From Limnanthes douglasii subsp. nivea (Eukaryota > Streptophyta > Magnoliopsida > Brassicales > Limnanthaceae), in the NCBI GenBank assembly GCA_036936605.1, contig JAUPFV010000002.1, positions 268,592,770-268,656,769 of the forward strand: DNA of 64,000 bases. Reading direction: 5' to 3'. This document shows, piece after piece, positions 20,886-33,307 of this stretch. A program made the translations under genes and the position numbers. The notes under the pieces are model-generated. The model saw nothing but the letters and a program-made list of their open reading frames with translations, did no database searches and was not told the DNA's origin. Each line of letters opens with the position of its first letter. Within the stretch, counting starts at the first letter, position 1.

Positions 20886-23197
20886 AATACCCAGCTAACA
20901 CAACTCTTCTAGTTAGAGCCCCGTATCCACAGTGTGCTGAGCCCTATCCATCATGTAATTCAGAGAGCACTATTTGGGACTGTTCGGTCCCCAAACATCG
21001 CAAGAGAGGTTTACTAAAGGATTTTTTTATAAAGAACATCTCTTAAGATGACAAAACCATGAGCCGCCTTGTATCTTACTTTCCTTGCTACTGTTTTTTC
21101 CGGAGGCAGAATGCCATCTGAGAGATATTGGAGGAGAGGAAATCTCCAGTTGTTGGGTTGTTTTACTTGTATATTCAAACTTTCTTCTTCCTTATCCGGA
21201 TTGATTTGAATGGATGGGCACTCTTGCACATGAATCCAAGGGTAGGACTCAGAATATGCTATGGTTGCCAAGGAGTCTGCTAGTTTATTTTCTGTTCGGG
21301 GTATGTGCTCATAGGTGATGCTTTTGAAGTTGAGTGCCACTTCTTTGAGAATAAATAAGTATTTAACTAACTGCTCTTTTTTTTACTTCGGATTGACCTT
21401 GTGCATGATGGATAAGAAGCTGAGAATCGCTCATTAACCTGACCATTTTAGCTCAACAGATGAGAGCTAAGTTCAAACCAGCTATAGCAGCTTCATACTC
21501 AGACTCATTATTGGAAGCCCTGAAAGCAAAACATACAGCCTGGTACATCCTGTCACCGTACGGGGAGGTTAAACATACCACAGCACCACAACTCATGGTA
21601 CTCGATCCACCATCAGTCCGGACAACCCATACTTTTTTATCTTTGACACCGGTTGTTTGCTTAGTATCCATGTCTGAATGGAATTCAACTAAGAAGTCAG
21701 CCACAACTTGGGCTTTGACTGCTCTTCGAGGGGCAAAATCAATATCGTAGTATCCTAACTCTACTGACCACTTGGTCATTCTACTTGAGATGTCTGCATT
21801 TTGGAGAACGTTTTTCAGGGGAAAAGACGTCCGGACAATGATAGAATGGGCCTGAAAGTAAGGCATCATATTCCTTGCAGCAATTACTAGGGCTAGTTCT
21901 AATTTTCAAGCTTTAAATACCGTTTTTCTACATCTATCAAGCTTTTGCTGATATAGTACACTGGACGAGGATAATTATCCACCTCTCTCACCAATACGGC
22001 ACTTATAGCACAATCAGAAACTTCTAAATATACGAAGAGGGTCTCTCCCTCAATTGGTTTAAACAAGGTTTAGGGGAAGATAAGTGCTTCTTAATTTCGT
22101 CGAAAGCCTCATCACATTGTGGGGACCAGTTGAAGTCTTTTGCACCATTCAAAGTTTGAAAAAATGTGGCACACCTGTCCAAAGATCTTGAAATAAAACG
22201 GTTAGTGCAGCCAACCTCCCTATCAATCTTTGTACTTCTTTTATATTCAGAGGAGGCTCCATTTGTAGTAAAGTATCAAGTTGGTCCGGATCAAGCTGTA
22301 TCCCTTTCTCACTTATCACATACCCTAAGAATTTTCCGGGCTGTACTCCAAAATTTACACTTTTATGAATTTAATTTTAAATTTACTTCTACCAAGTTAG
22401 CAAAAGTTCCGTGGAGATCTGCCAAGTGTAGCTCTTCGTCCACACTTTTTACCATCATGTCATCGATGTAAACTTCCATGTTTCTTCCAATCTGATCAGC
22501 AAAAGCCTTATTTACCAGCCTCTGATAAGTACCCCCAGCATTTTTTAACCCAAACGGCATCACCTTGTAACAATGGAGGCCCCTATTAGTGACAAATATA
22601 ATATGTTCTTGATCTTTCGGATCTACTTGAATCTGATTATACTCGGAGAAGGCATCCATAAAGGACAACAGCTTGTTTCCAGACGTAGAGTCCACCAACT
22701 GATCACTTCGGGGGACCATATATAAATCTTTTGGGCAAGCTCTGTTGAGATCTGTAAAAACGATGCACATACGCCACTTACCATTTTTCTTCTTTACCAA
22801 CACCGGATTGGCTGTCCATAAATGGTATTTCGATTCCTTTATGTGCCCCATTTTAGTAAGCCGGTCAACCTCTTGAACTATGACATCAGCTTTTTCCTTA
22901 GAAAAAGCTCTCCTCTTTTGTACAACAGGTGCTATGTCCCTTCGGATGGATAATTGGTGTGATATAATGTCTGCTGGTACTCTGGTTACATCAGCATTGC
23001 ACCATGTAAAGACATGCTAATGGTCTTTCAAGAAATCTAACATTTTACCCTTTAATTCTGACGTCATTTTGGACCCTATCTTGACACTTTTTCCATCAGC
23101 CAGAGAATGAGTTGCAACTTCTTCAATTGGTATTAAAACTCCAGGGTCTCTCTAGGGTCATCAATTTCACCCTCTCCTCAGAGGGCCCCTCAAACTT
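20886..23197 (-). pseudogene. Element A pol, RT to start of integrase (5' part)
   Basis: Reverse transcriptase with the YIDDMM catalytic motif (near 22475), then RNase H (about 22100-21780), then the archaeal-type second RNase H (21690-21240, starting R-T-D-G-G with its first Asp intact, unlike C). Integrase begins and is cut at 20886, where element B was inserted. Frame changes separate the open pieces 22851-22363, 21869-21453 and 21340-21014. The remaining integrase continues at 8271-7301. Confidence 0.85.
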
Positions 23198-25616
23198 CTA
23201 TTCATCACTAATTCGGACTGCCCCCAACGTTCGAGGGGCCAATGCTGTTGCATAACACTCTCTTGCTACCTTTTGGCTGCTTCGAACAACTCCCACTTGT
23301 CTTTGCACAACATATTTCAAACATTGGTGGACTGATGAAGCCACAACATGCATCCTGGAGATCCAAGATCTCCCCAAAATAGCATTATAACAAGTGGGAC
23401 AATCCACCACAATAAAAATTATTCTAACCATCTTTTTGAAAGGGCCCTTGCCCAACAAAACCTCCTCTTCGAACTCCTCGATCACATCTGCTGAGCTTCT
23501 AGTGAAACCCACGATTGACCCGCTCGAACGCTGAATTACTGCTGGATTCTTCATTTTTTTTTGTAGGAAGTCAAAAAGAGAATATTGGCTGAACTTCCGG
23601 TGTCCACCAAAAAATTCGTCTTATGTCATTGCCCCCAATGGATGCTCCTATGATAACAACATCTTCATAGGGACCAACAATGTCCCTCAAGTCGTCATCA
23701 TCAAAAATAATGAAGGGAAATGGAATTTATGATTGATAGGAAATCATGCCTCCTTCTAGTTGGGTAGCTAAAGTATGAACGTGCCTCTTTCTAGAAGAAG
23801 CAGTTGGTGCAGTCATGGTGTCCCCCCTCCCCCAAAACTGTAAGTGACTCGAAAAAGCTGATGAGGCCGGACACCGTCTTGCAATGCTCTGTGATAACAC
23901 CCACCTTGTCTCGAGTTAGATCAGGATCCAAATATTCCGATTCTACGTCAAACCTTTCAATTATCACCATAGCCCCATCCGGAGCCGATGTCCCTGCATT
24001 GTTCGGGCCAGCCCGATGAGCATTATTAGGTCTATTTCCACCTCCTCTTTTAACATAAGCCCCCAACTCCCCTCTCTCAATCAAATTCTACACTTCCTGT
24101 TTCAATGCAATGCAATCTTCAGTGGTATGACCAGTATCATGGTGATACTGACAAAAACTATTATTTCGACTTTCTCTGGGAGATTGTAATGCAGCCGGCT
24201 TTCTAAAATGGACTTCATCTTTCGTTTTATCATAAATGGTGGATACGTTTTCTTTCAACTCAACAAACCACTCCGGTTGAACCCATGGTCCCTGCTTATT
24301 TCTAGATTGCTGGCTCTGGGTTGGTGCTGCTGGATGAGACTGAGCCTTGGCTCTGTTTTGACCCTGTCCGGCTTCCTTGGCCTTATAACCGGACTGATTT
24401 TGGTTTTGATTTGGTGCGGCAGGGGCAGATCTCACTTGCCGGTGCACTCTGGTTTTCTTTGTTTCATCCACATTAATCTATTTTCTGACCTGATTCAATA
24501 AACCTTCCCATGTCATGGCCTTTTTCCTGGTTACTGAATCAGCTAAATTGCCAGGATTCAAACCCTGCCTTAGAGAATCTATTGTCACTTGTTCAAAGCA
24601 ATCAGCTAATTTATTTTTGGTATTCACGAAACGACTTATGTACTCCTTTAGAGATTCATTTGGTTCTTGGGCACAATGGATAATAGTGTCTCAATTGCCC
24701 TTTACTTCATTACTTCCAACAAACTGCCTTCGGAAAGCCACCCAAAAAGTGTCGAAATTCCCAATGCAGTCTTGTGGCAGACTATTGTACCACTTCAAAG
24801 CACTCCCCGTAAATGATTGGGAGAATGCTCGACAGAGTAACTTATCGTCATCATCGAAATTCATCATAAATTTCTTGAATTATTCCAAGTGGTTATCTGG
24901 ATCTTTACTGCCATCATATTTTTCCATTTTGTATTGTCAAACCTCTTATGAAGGTTCCCGGACAGTAACTTGGAGGACAATGGAGATTGTCTCTAATTCC
25001 GGTCACGGCTAGATACAATATCTTCGTTAAGAGTTGTAAAGATACCTGGCTCATCATGGAAGGCAAAATGATCCATTAACAAGCGATCTACGTGTCTCTG
25101 GCCATGATTATGACTGTGAGACGATCCTTTACCCAGATGCCTCTTCAACCTTCCATGTCTGTCCCTCTTTCGTGAGTACTTTTTGACCAACTTTTGTTTC
25201 TTTTTAGAACGGCCTTCATCGCTGCTCGATGACAAAGACTCTTCAACTCCATCTTCATTTGAGGAGCTACTGGAAGATTCTGAGTCTGAATCAGAACTCT
25301 CCACCGGTTTAGACCGATGAGATTTCTTTGAGCTAGCATGAGCCTTTTTAGTACTCACATGGGTCTTTGATGGCTCATACTCTCTTGGATTGTCAGTATG
25401 ATGGGCTACTGACACCTTGAATTTCTCTTTTGTGCCCAAATCTGCCCTTTTGGCAGCCCTCAAAGCTTCTCTTTCAACTTTCAACCTGTCTCGCTCCTCA
25501 CTCGTATACTCGTCATTTTCTCTCACCACTTCTGCCAAAGTTGGTGGCACTTCTTGCTCGTCCAGATTCATCCGAACTGGTTTTTCTTGATGGTTTCGAA
25601 TGCTTGATTCAGGCAC
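23198..25616 (-). pseudogene. Element A gag and aspartic protease, broken
   Basis: Gag starts with M-P-E-S-S-I at 25616, as in element C. It runs through a charged Ser-rich region (25616-24993), the Retrotrans_gag fold (about 24990-24480), a C-x2-H-x4-H-x4-C knuckle near 24150-24110, and a retropepsin region ending with the LGRSW motif near 23370. The frame changes at least three times (pieces at 25616-24993, 24471-24088, 24084-23791, 23554-23198). The last piece ends in TAG at 23200-23198, the same codon position where C has its gag-pol TAG. Confidence 0.85.
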
Positions 25617-25628
25617 CCTCTTGCTCCC

Positions 25629-25644
25629 ACTGTGGTCGCCAGTT
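25629..25644 (-). other. Element A primer-binding region
   Basis: Next to the 5' LTR, the minus strand reads aactggcgaccacagt. Element C has the same block (one difference) at the same place, as expected of a tRNA primer site. I do not assign the tRNA. Confidence 0.55.
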
Positions 25645-26020
25645 TGGTGAGGATAATTTCAGTCTGAGGGTAATTTAGTCAAATGTTTTGTAATGTTTCA
25701 AGGGTATTTAATGTTTAGGTAGTTTTTAGTGAGAGATTTGAGTTGTCTGGTTGTATTAAATGTCCATTACCCTCATTAATAAAGGTGGTTGGGTATTTAT
25801 ACCCTTAATTGTGGGCCTCATGGGATTTCGGGTCAAACTCATGAAACCGGGTCGACTTCAATGGCCCATAAGTTTATTAAGCAAGCTGATATTTAGCTTA
25901 GTCATAAAGTGATTAGTTTTTAATACTTTAGTCCTGTTCGGATGGTTTAGTGGGTGGTTTTTGTCCGAATTGCCCCTGTCCGGTTTCTACAGTGAGTGGT
26001 GAGAAAATCCGGACTCATCA
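25645..26020 (-). repeat. Element A 5' LTR with TATA box
   Basis: The partner of 3004-3379. On the minus strand a TATA box (gggtataaatacc) lies at 25792-25803, a plausible start region for the gag-pol transcript. The internal side is followed by the primer-binding region. Confidence 0.9.
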
Positions 26021-26025
26021 CCATC

Positions 26026-27248
26026 AAGCCTGAGTTTTGTAAAGAAAAGGACGACCACTACACGTTACAATACACGGAAGATGTTAAAGATTTTTTGCTA
26101 AAAAATCAACTACTATGATTGTTGGTAAGTTCAGTGAGGGTATCCCAAGAAAATCAGTGTTAGAAGGTTTTCTTCAAACCTTCAAATTCAAAGGAACTTA
26201 CAAGTTTATCAGCCATGACTCGAGGTATGTGTTTATAGAGTTCCACTATAAATAAGATGTTAGCAACATTTGGTCCAAAAATGTTTGGAACATAGATGGA
26301 AAGATCATGCGAATCTTACGATGGGATTATGAATTTAACAAAAAGTTTGAGACCCCAAAGTCTTTGGTGTGGATACGTCTTCATAGGGTTCCTAAATTCA
26401 TGTATAATGAATCGATTATACATGACCTGGCTTCAACAATTGGTAATATTTACAAAGTAATTGTTCCTGAAAATAAAGCTGCCATAAATGCTTGCTTTGC
26501 CCATGTTGAGATTGACATCTCTAGAAGACTCAAATACAGAATATGGACAGGCTTTGGATCAAATGATGGCTGTTGGATTAACATAAGTTACAAAAATGTA
26601 CCACCCTACTGTAACGTCTGTTATCATGTTGGTCACAAAGAGGAAGAATGTAAAAGGATTGAAAAGATGAATCAACAAGTTAAAGAAGTTGAGAAGTCTG
26701 AAAAACGAGAAGAAAGTGTCAAGGATAATGCCAAGGATAACAGCAAGAAAGACTTATCAATAAATGAAGTTAATGAAAAAGAAGATACTTATCAGGAGCC
26801 AAGAACGTCTCTAAATATTTCTAGTAACATTCAAACCTTTAGCAAAGTATATAGAAGGAAGCTGAAATCTGTTATAACAACAAAGGAAAAAGATCTTGAG
26901 ACAAAAGAATGCACCAAAGATGGAAGTAAAGATAGTGGTCAAAACAATGATTCTGTTGAAAACAACATGGAAGTTATAGAAGCCTTGCATAGGCTTGATC
27001 AAGACTTTGCTCAAAGCAACCTTCAGACTGAAGAAAACAATATGGCTACTGATTATGAAAACATTGGCAGCTGTGAAAATTCTCCCAGAAACCTTACTTA
27101 TAATAGTGACTTTGGCACCATCATCAGTAGTAAGTTAAAGTCTGAAATGAAAAGAAGAAAATCCAAGAAGTTTACCATCAATTCTCTGTCCAAGAAAGGA
27201 GAAAAATTGAAACAGAAATATCTATCAGACAATTATAAAGATAACTAG
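26026..27248 (+). pseudogene. LINE ORF1, DUF4283-like domain and CCHC zinc knuckle
   Basis: This is the rest of ORF1, the RNA-binding chaperone of plant L1 elements. The first stretch (26026-26110) continues the 45 codons at 2869. A stop and frame change near 26110-26115 moves into the frame used to the end, and a TAA at 26253-26255 breaks it again. The long open part starts near 26307. Visible parts are a DUF4283-like fold with the typical W-x-R-L-x-x-P region near 26370, a CCHC knuckle (C-N-V-C, then H, then C) near 26610-26650, and a Lys/Glu-rich tail. It ends with TAG at 27246-27248, beside ORF2. Confidence 0.8.
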
Positions 27249-30200
27249 TTAGAATACTAGAGGTCTGAATAATAAGCCTACTTTGAGAAGGCTCCTTTCG
27301 ATTATCAAAGAAAACAAATCAATTTTTTTGTCTATTCAAGAACCCATGGCTGATGTTAGTAGGATTGATGGTGTGTCTCTTGTTCTTGGCTTCAAAAAGT
27401 CTTTTTTCAAACTGCTCCAACAAGGTGTGGATCTTCTGTGATGAGGATATTAAAATTAATGTGCTTAAAGATCATGATCAGCTTCTTCATATGGCTGGTT
27501 CTTATCCTGGCTATGATACTATCTTCAATTTTACGGTTGTCTATGCTAAGAGTCAGCGTTTGCTTAGATTAGATCTTTGGGCTCAGATGAAAACTTTTTC
27601 TTCTGATGAGTTTCCTTGGATCATTACTAGTGACTTTAATGCCATTACGTGCTCTGAGGACCAAATTGGTTCCTCTACTTATGATCATGCTAGTTCGAGT
27701 GATTTCAATGATGCTATTAGGCAGTGTAAGCTTGAAGATGTTGGGTACATAGGCTCGAGATACACATGGAATAGGGGCACTTGTTCGAAAAGACTGGACA
27801 TAACTTTGACAAATGAGTTGTGGATCAACACTTTCAAAGAAACTCAGGTGTCTCACATGGTCAGAACTTGTTCTGACCATGCCATCTTTTTAATTCAGTC
27901 TAGCTTTAATTCAAATTATATCAATTGCAAGAAAAGTTTCAAATTTATAGATGCATGGACTAATGATGATAGTTTCTTAAGCACTGTTAGACAGAATTGG
28001 AATATGGCTTGCAAGGGTAACAAGGGTCAGGTCTTTTGGTATAAGCTGAGGAGACTTAAAAGCTGCTGAAAGAAATGGAATACTAATACCTTTGGAAACA
28101 TCTTCAGTAGGGTTGAAGAGACTGATGAGGTGGTCAAGAGAATGGAAAACATTCACTTTGAAATCAATATCAATCTTTCTAAGGTTGATCTCTCTAAAGC
28201 TAACATCATGTATATTAAAGCCCTCAGAAATGAGGAGATCTTCTGGCATAAAAAATGTTACAATGGTTGGCTTAGAGATGGTGATGGTAACACTAAGCTT
28301 TACCATGCGTATGTGACCAAGAAAAGAAGGCGTAACATCATCAAATGGATCAAAGATAATGGGGTTTGGATTGAAAATCTTGTTGATCTTGCCAACTCTG
28401 CTGAATACTTCTTTAAAACTATCTTATCTTCTAACTCTTACACTAACAGAAATGAGGAAGTCTTCTTAATGCAGGATGAAATCTTTAACAATATACCAAA
28501 TCTTGTTAAAGAAGAGGACAATGACTTCATTACCAGGCAAACCAACAAAGATGAAGTTTGGAGTATAATTGCTAAAATGAAAACTGATAGTGCTGCAGGA
28601 CTTGATGGCTTTAATATCTTTTTCTTTAAAACTTGTTGGTCAATTATTAATATTGATCTTTATAATGCTTTTAACTTTTATATATCAGGCAACAACATAC
28701 CATGTGGTGTCTTTACTACTGGTCTTTTCCTAATTCCTAAAAGCCCCAATCCAACTGGTGGGAACAACTACATACCGATAAGTCTGTGTACCATGTTTAA
28801 TAGAATATTTTCAAACTTAATCAACTCTAGATTATCTAATATCATGACTAACATAGTTTCCAAGATGCAGGGAGCCTTTGTTAAAGGCAGGCTTATCCAT
28901 GAAAATATCTTAATCACTAAGGAGATGATTCATGATGTTGATAGAAAGCCAAAAACTGGAAATGCTATCATTCAGCTTGATATGTCGAAAGCATTTGATA
29001 AGTTATCTCATGCCTTCATTCTAAAAGTTCTATCATGCTTTGGGTTTTCTGAAAAATGTATAGATTTAATAAAGAATATAATTATAAATTTTCATATTTC
29101 TGTTCTTATCAATGGTACTGCCATTGGTTACTTTAAACAGAAGAAAGGTCTTAGGCAAGGAGACCCTTTGTCTCCTAGCCTTTTTATCCTAGTTGAGGAG
29201 GTTTTGCTAAGAGGGATTTACAATCTTTTCAATTCTAATAAAAGTCTCCACTATGCTTCTAGATCAAACTTTTTGGTGCCCTGTCTGGCCTTTGCTGATG
29301 ATATCTTGATCTTCACAAATTGCAAGCCTAGTTCCATTTTTTTGTTGAGCAACCTCTTGGACAAGTATCAACTTATCTCTGGCCAAGCTGTTAACAAGGA
29401 AAAAACAAAGTTGATTATATCCAGAAGAGCTAATCAGTCAATTACAAACAACATCAAGATCAATACTGGCTTCAATACAGACACTCTTCCATTCAACTAC
29501 TTGGGGATAACCATTGCTAGAAACAATAGAGGGAAGTATTTCTCTACCCTTCTTGACAAGATCCATGATAAAATTGTGGAATGGGACCTTAATAACTTAT
29601 CTTTTGGGGGAAGGTTAACCTTAATCACCTATGTTTTAATGCAAACCATCTACTACTGGATGCAAAACACCCTAGTCCCTAATAATATTATCTCTAAAAT
29701 AGAGTCCTACTTTAACAAATTCTTGTGGAGATCAAACTATAATGTTAAAGCCATTCACTGGTCAAACTGGAAACATCTTTGCAAACCATTTGCTGAGGGT
29801 GGCTTAAATATTAAATGTCTAAATGATATTCAATTAACATTTTCTCACAAACTATGGTTTATTTTCAAGAAAAATAATAGCCTTTGGGCTAGTATGATGC
29901 ACAAGACCTACTGCACCGAATCTCATACCCTAAAAGCTAAATGCAAAACCACAGACTCTACTATATGGAAAAGGCTCTATGCCATCAAAAGTTCTGCTGA
30001 GAAAAATATTAAATGGAGGCTAGGTCAAGGATGCATGGACATCTGGCTAGAAGACTGGCATGATAAACCCCCAATGATAAGTGACCCTAACTCTTATAAC
30101 TGGTATCTAAATGCTAGTGTAAATTCATTTTGGAAAAACAATAATTGGGATTATAATGCTTTACACAATATATTGCCTAATGATAGAATCAGTCACATAT

Positions 30201-31312
30201 CAAAATATAAAATTGAAACTAATAAACGTGACAAAATCATTTGGAAACTTTCTAACAACCAGGAGTTTGAAACAAAGTCTACTTGGGAAAGTATTAGAAA
30301 CACCTACACCAAGTCTGGCCTTTTCTACAAAATTTGGAGTCCTTCAATCCCTAAAAAATACTCTTTCTTATACTGGAAACTTTAAAAAGGTTATATCCCT
30401 ATTGATAGTATTATCATGAAAAGACACACTCATATGGCCTCAAAGTGCCAATTTTGCAACAACTGCGAAGAGAAAAATCATCTCTTTGTAAGCTGTTGCT
30501 TTGCTTGGCAACTTTGGAATTACTTTAGTTGCCTTTTCAAGATCAATATTGGTAGGCATATGGTAATTTCTCATATCTTTCATTCCTGGTTCTGGTTCTC
30601 AAAAATAAAAAGACATATAACTCATATCATTCCTCAAGTCATATGCTGGGTTATTTGGAGAAACGGAAACTGGTCAAAATTTTCTGGCTCTTTAGATAGT
30701 GTCAAGAAAGCTATTGACAGAATCACCTATATTATCAAGAGCATGAACATGTCTAATATGTTATCATACAAACTCTAGACTAATGCTTATCATGCTGGTG
30801 TATCCTTAGGTTGCAACTCAGTTAAAAATAACAGAGAAGTTCCAAGATACCTCAAATGGATTGCACCAAATCCTGGAAGAATGAAGCTAAATGTTGATGG
30901 CTCATGCAACAGATATGGAGAAGCAAGCACCGGTGTTTTGATTCGAAACTCTGAAGGCAATATTTTACTTGGTTTTGGTACTCTCCTGGGCAAATAGAAT
31001 CCACTTTTTGCCGAAATCAGTGCCCTAATTGAGGGATTGATTAGATGCAGACAAATTAAATGGATTGAAGTAGATGTGGAATCAGATAACTTGATTCTGA
31101 TAAACCTAATTGCTAATAGAAAAAAGCATGATACCTTCAAGCTTCGATGGACATTTGCAGATCCTTAATCCACTCAAAGATGTCGATCAGACACATCTCT
31201 CGAGTCCAGAATCAATGTGCTGATTTGATCGCCAAAAATGTCCTCAACAATAAGAAAAGTCTTCAATTCGTTAATCTACCGAGCTGCGAACTAGAACTTT
31301 CCTGGAGAGCTT
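27249..31312 (+). pseudogene. LINE ORF2: AP endonuclease, reverse transcriptase, zinc finger, RNase H
   Basis: This is the catalytic protein of a plant L1-type LINE. Order: APE-type endonuclease (about 27290-27900, ending in an SDH motif near 27870), reverse transcriptase (about 28560-29540, with LDMSKAFD near 28980, RQGDPLSP near 29155 and the catalytic FADD near 29293), a zf-RVT-type Cys/His region (30440-30520), and RNase H (LNVDGS near 30888, then E and SDN motifs). Breaks: a stop just after the start region (27250), a one-base length change in the T run at 27401-27406, TGA 28067-28069, TAA 30383-30385, TAG near 30776, TAG 30995-30997 and a frame change near 31160. Between these breaks the frame is one, so decay is moderate. 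Confidence 0.88.
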
Positions 31313-31519
31313 GAGTCTGGGATTTGTTACCTGACTGTTGAAGTGTTTCTGGAGAAGACAAAGCTAAAGTTTTAAAATTTTGTTAAAAAATTTAGACGTC
31401 TTTGTTTTTGCCATATAGTCCCTCTCAATTTCGTTTTTTCAATTTTATCCCCAAACGTTGTAATTCGTTTTAATTTAGTAATAAAGATCATTACTTGCCC
31501 AAAAAATAAATAAAATAAA

Positions 31520-31531
31520 ATAAAATATCAA
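31520..31531 (+). repeat. LINE target-site duplication, right copy
   Basis: Same 12 bases as 2731-2742, directly after the A-rich 3' tail. With the left copy it fixes both ends of the LINE across the inserted nest. Confidence 0.6.
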
Positions 31532-32912
31532 ATCAAACACAAAATATTATTGAAAGGAATGATTTTGAATATTTTCTATGTTCTAATAAAATTATTAATC
31601 ATTTTTTTTAACTTTTGAAATATCGATTCCTAATGTATCATAGCTTTTGAAGACTAACCTAAAAACTAATATGACGTTAGGTTAAATAATAAGAAATTAA
31701 AAAAAAATTACAAATTAATATACCGAAACACACGTGAATAAAGGAAAAAAATATTAAAAAAAGTTAAAACATTAAAAATAATGATCAAAGATATTTATAA
31801 TTTATGGAATTTAGGTTTATCGTGTAGAATATAATTAATAAATATATTATTGACACTAAAAATAAAATAATAATTATTAAAAAATGTATATTATTAGAAA
31901 TAATTTTAATTATATTTTATAAATTTATAATTGTATTTTAATATATTTTTATTTTTTCTATATAGTTTATATTTGTTGGTCCTTCGGTTTGGACAAATTA
32001 AAATCGTCTTATTCGTCTACGGTTTATAATTTGTTTATCCGTACCCGACTTGTTATATATTAGCGTCGGATAAAACCTGACCGAATTAAATTTGATCGAA
32101 TCGGTTTGGACCAGCTCGTACCAACATCATTGAGATTGATATTTTTTGTCTAAATTATCACATCCTCGATTTTTATACATGTCTGATGGTAGTGTTCAAT
32201 TTTTATTTTGTAATAAACGCGTATTTTACGTTTCAAAAAATTGTAATAAATAGATTATTTTATTGAGCTTATATTTTTTATTTTTCACATGAGCATCTAT
32301 GTTGGATGTTGAAAAAATTTATATGTTATTTTAACCCAAACTAACTTATCCTTATATATAATTTAGGAAATTGCTAAAAAATGTCGTTTTTATTCTCTCA
32401 AATCGCATGTTTTCCATTACGAAAATTATTCTGTTAAGTTATTTTTTTGACGATTTTCCCCTTCCTAACATTTCCTAAATATAAGAAATTACTCCTTGAA
32501 GTTATCATAATTTTGATTTTTCCGGTATTTTCTCTCTATTCTCTTTAAAACTGTTCAATTTTCAAAAACCTAAAGTAAAACTAAACTAATAAATAACAAA
32601 AACATAAATTAGAAACCAAAGTAATTAATTAAAACTATATAAAAGGGAATTACTAAAAAAATTGTTTTTATTTCGTGAAGTCGTCTTATTCTCGATTTTC
32701 AATATTTACAAAATTGTCACTATGCAAAAAACCTCCAAAAACCCTTGAAACTCTATTTAATTACCAGCAATGCCATTAACAACTTCATCAAGTTGCAAAC
32801 TAAAAAACTACTACCAATCCAACATCTAACTTCACAAAACCAAGAAAGAATTCAAAACAACTAAACGCATAAACCTAAAAAAATGTTCCATTTTAAAAAG
32901 CTTAAACTAAAG
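31532..32912. other. AT-rich intergenic DNA
   Basis: No coding, LTR or TIR signal seen. Many A/T runs. Confidence 0.5.
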
Positions 32913-32917
32913 TAAAC

Positions 32918-33307
32918 TGATGGCGTGGCGGAAGCTTAGAAGAACAAAACAATAGATATTACTCTAATCCTGGGTTATAGAATAAAGGAGACTCAGAGAA
33001 ATAATTTGAAAGTTCTATTAATCAAAGTGACGGCAAAATAGGGTATATGATGTTTTATATAACACTATCCAGAACTCTAATTCCAAATAAGAGAAATTAC
33101 ATAAATGTTTTAAAAATAAAATTAATGCTAAAATATTAAAACTGGTTTTCGAAGGCTTTACAAGTCGAATATGGGTATCAAACTTTGTAACAAAGTCATA
33201 TTTTTTACATCTGACGGGCTCGTCGAAATCTTCGATTTGAGTACCTGTTTGACCAAATTCCGATACCTCGGCGAGAAACCAGTCTGTTCACAGTCTTCGT
33301 TATATTA
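32918..33307 (-). repeat. Element D 3' LTR
   Basis: A 390-bp direct repeat of 34594-34986, visibly diverged by substitutions and small indels. A purine-rich tract (ccggggaagga on minus) adjoins it at 33308-33318. Confidence 0.88.

Larger units (their letters stand above)
3004..26020 (-). mobile_element. Element A: Tat/Retand Ty3/gypsy retrotransposon, older copy
   Basis: An LTR retrotransposon read on the minus strand with 376-bp LTRs at 3004-3379 and 25645-26020 and an exact 5-bp target duplication (ccatc, 2999-3003 and 26021-26025). Its own length is about 10.4 kb; the rest of the span is element B, which carries element C. Gene order on the minus strand: gag, protease, in-frame TAG, RT, RNase H, second RNase H, integrase. 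An extra gene on the opposite strand lies between integrase and the 3' LTR. The duplicated RNase H and antisense extra ORF are known marks of the Tat lineage. The two LTRs differ at about 18 of 373 sites by eye. All genes are frameshifted. Confidence 0.9.
2743..31519 (+). mobile_element. Plant L1-type LINE, near full length, split by nested LTR elements
   Basis: A non-LTR retrotransposon read on the plus strand: a 5' leader of about 126 bp, ORF1 (2869-3003 plus 26026-27248), ORF2 (27249-31312), a 3' UTR and an A-rich tail made of taaaa-type repeats (about 31496-31519). The same 12 bases, ataaaatatcaa, flank it at 2731-2742 and 31520-31531 and are taken as the target duplication. They are AT-rich, so boundaries may be off by a few bases. 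Without the 23-kb nest the element is about 5.8 kb, normal for plant L1 elements. Both ORFs carry stops and frameshifts, so it is dead. Confidence 0.85.
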
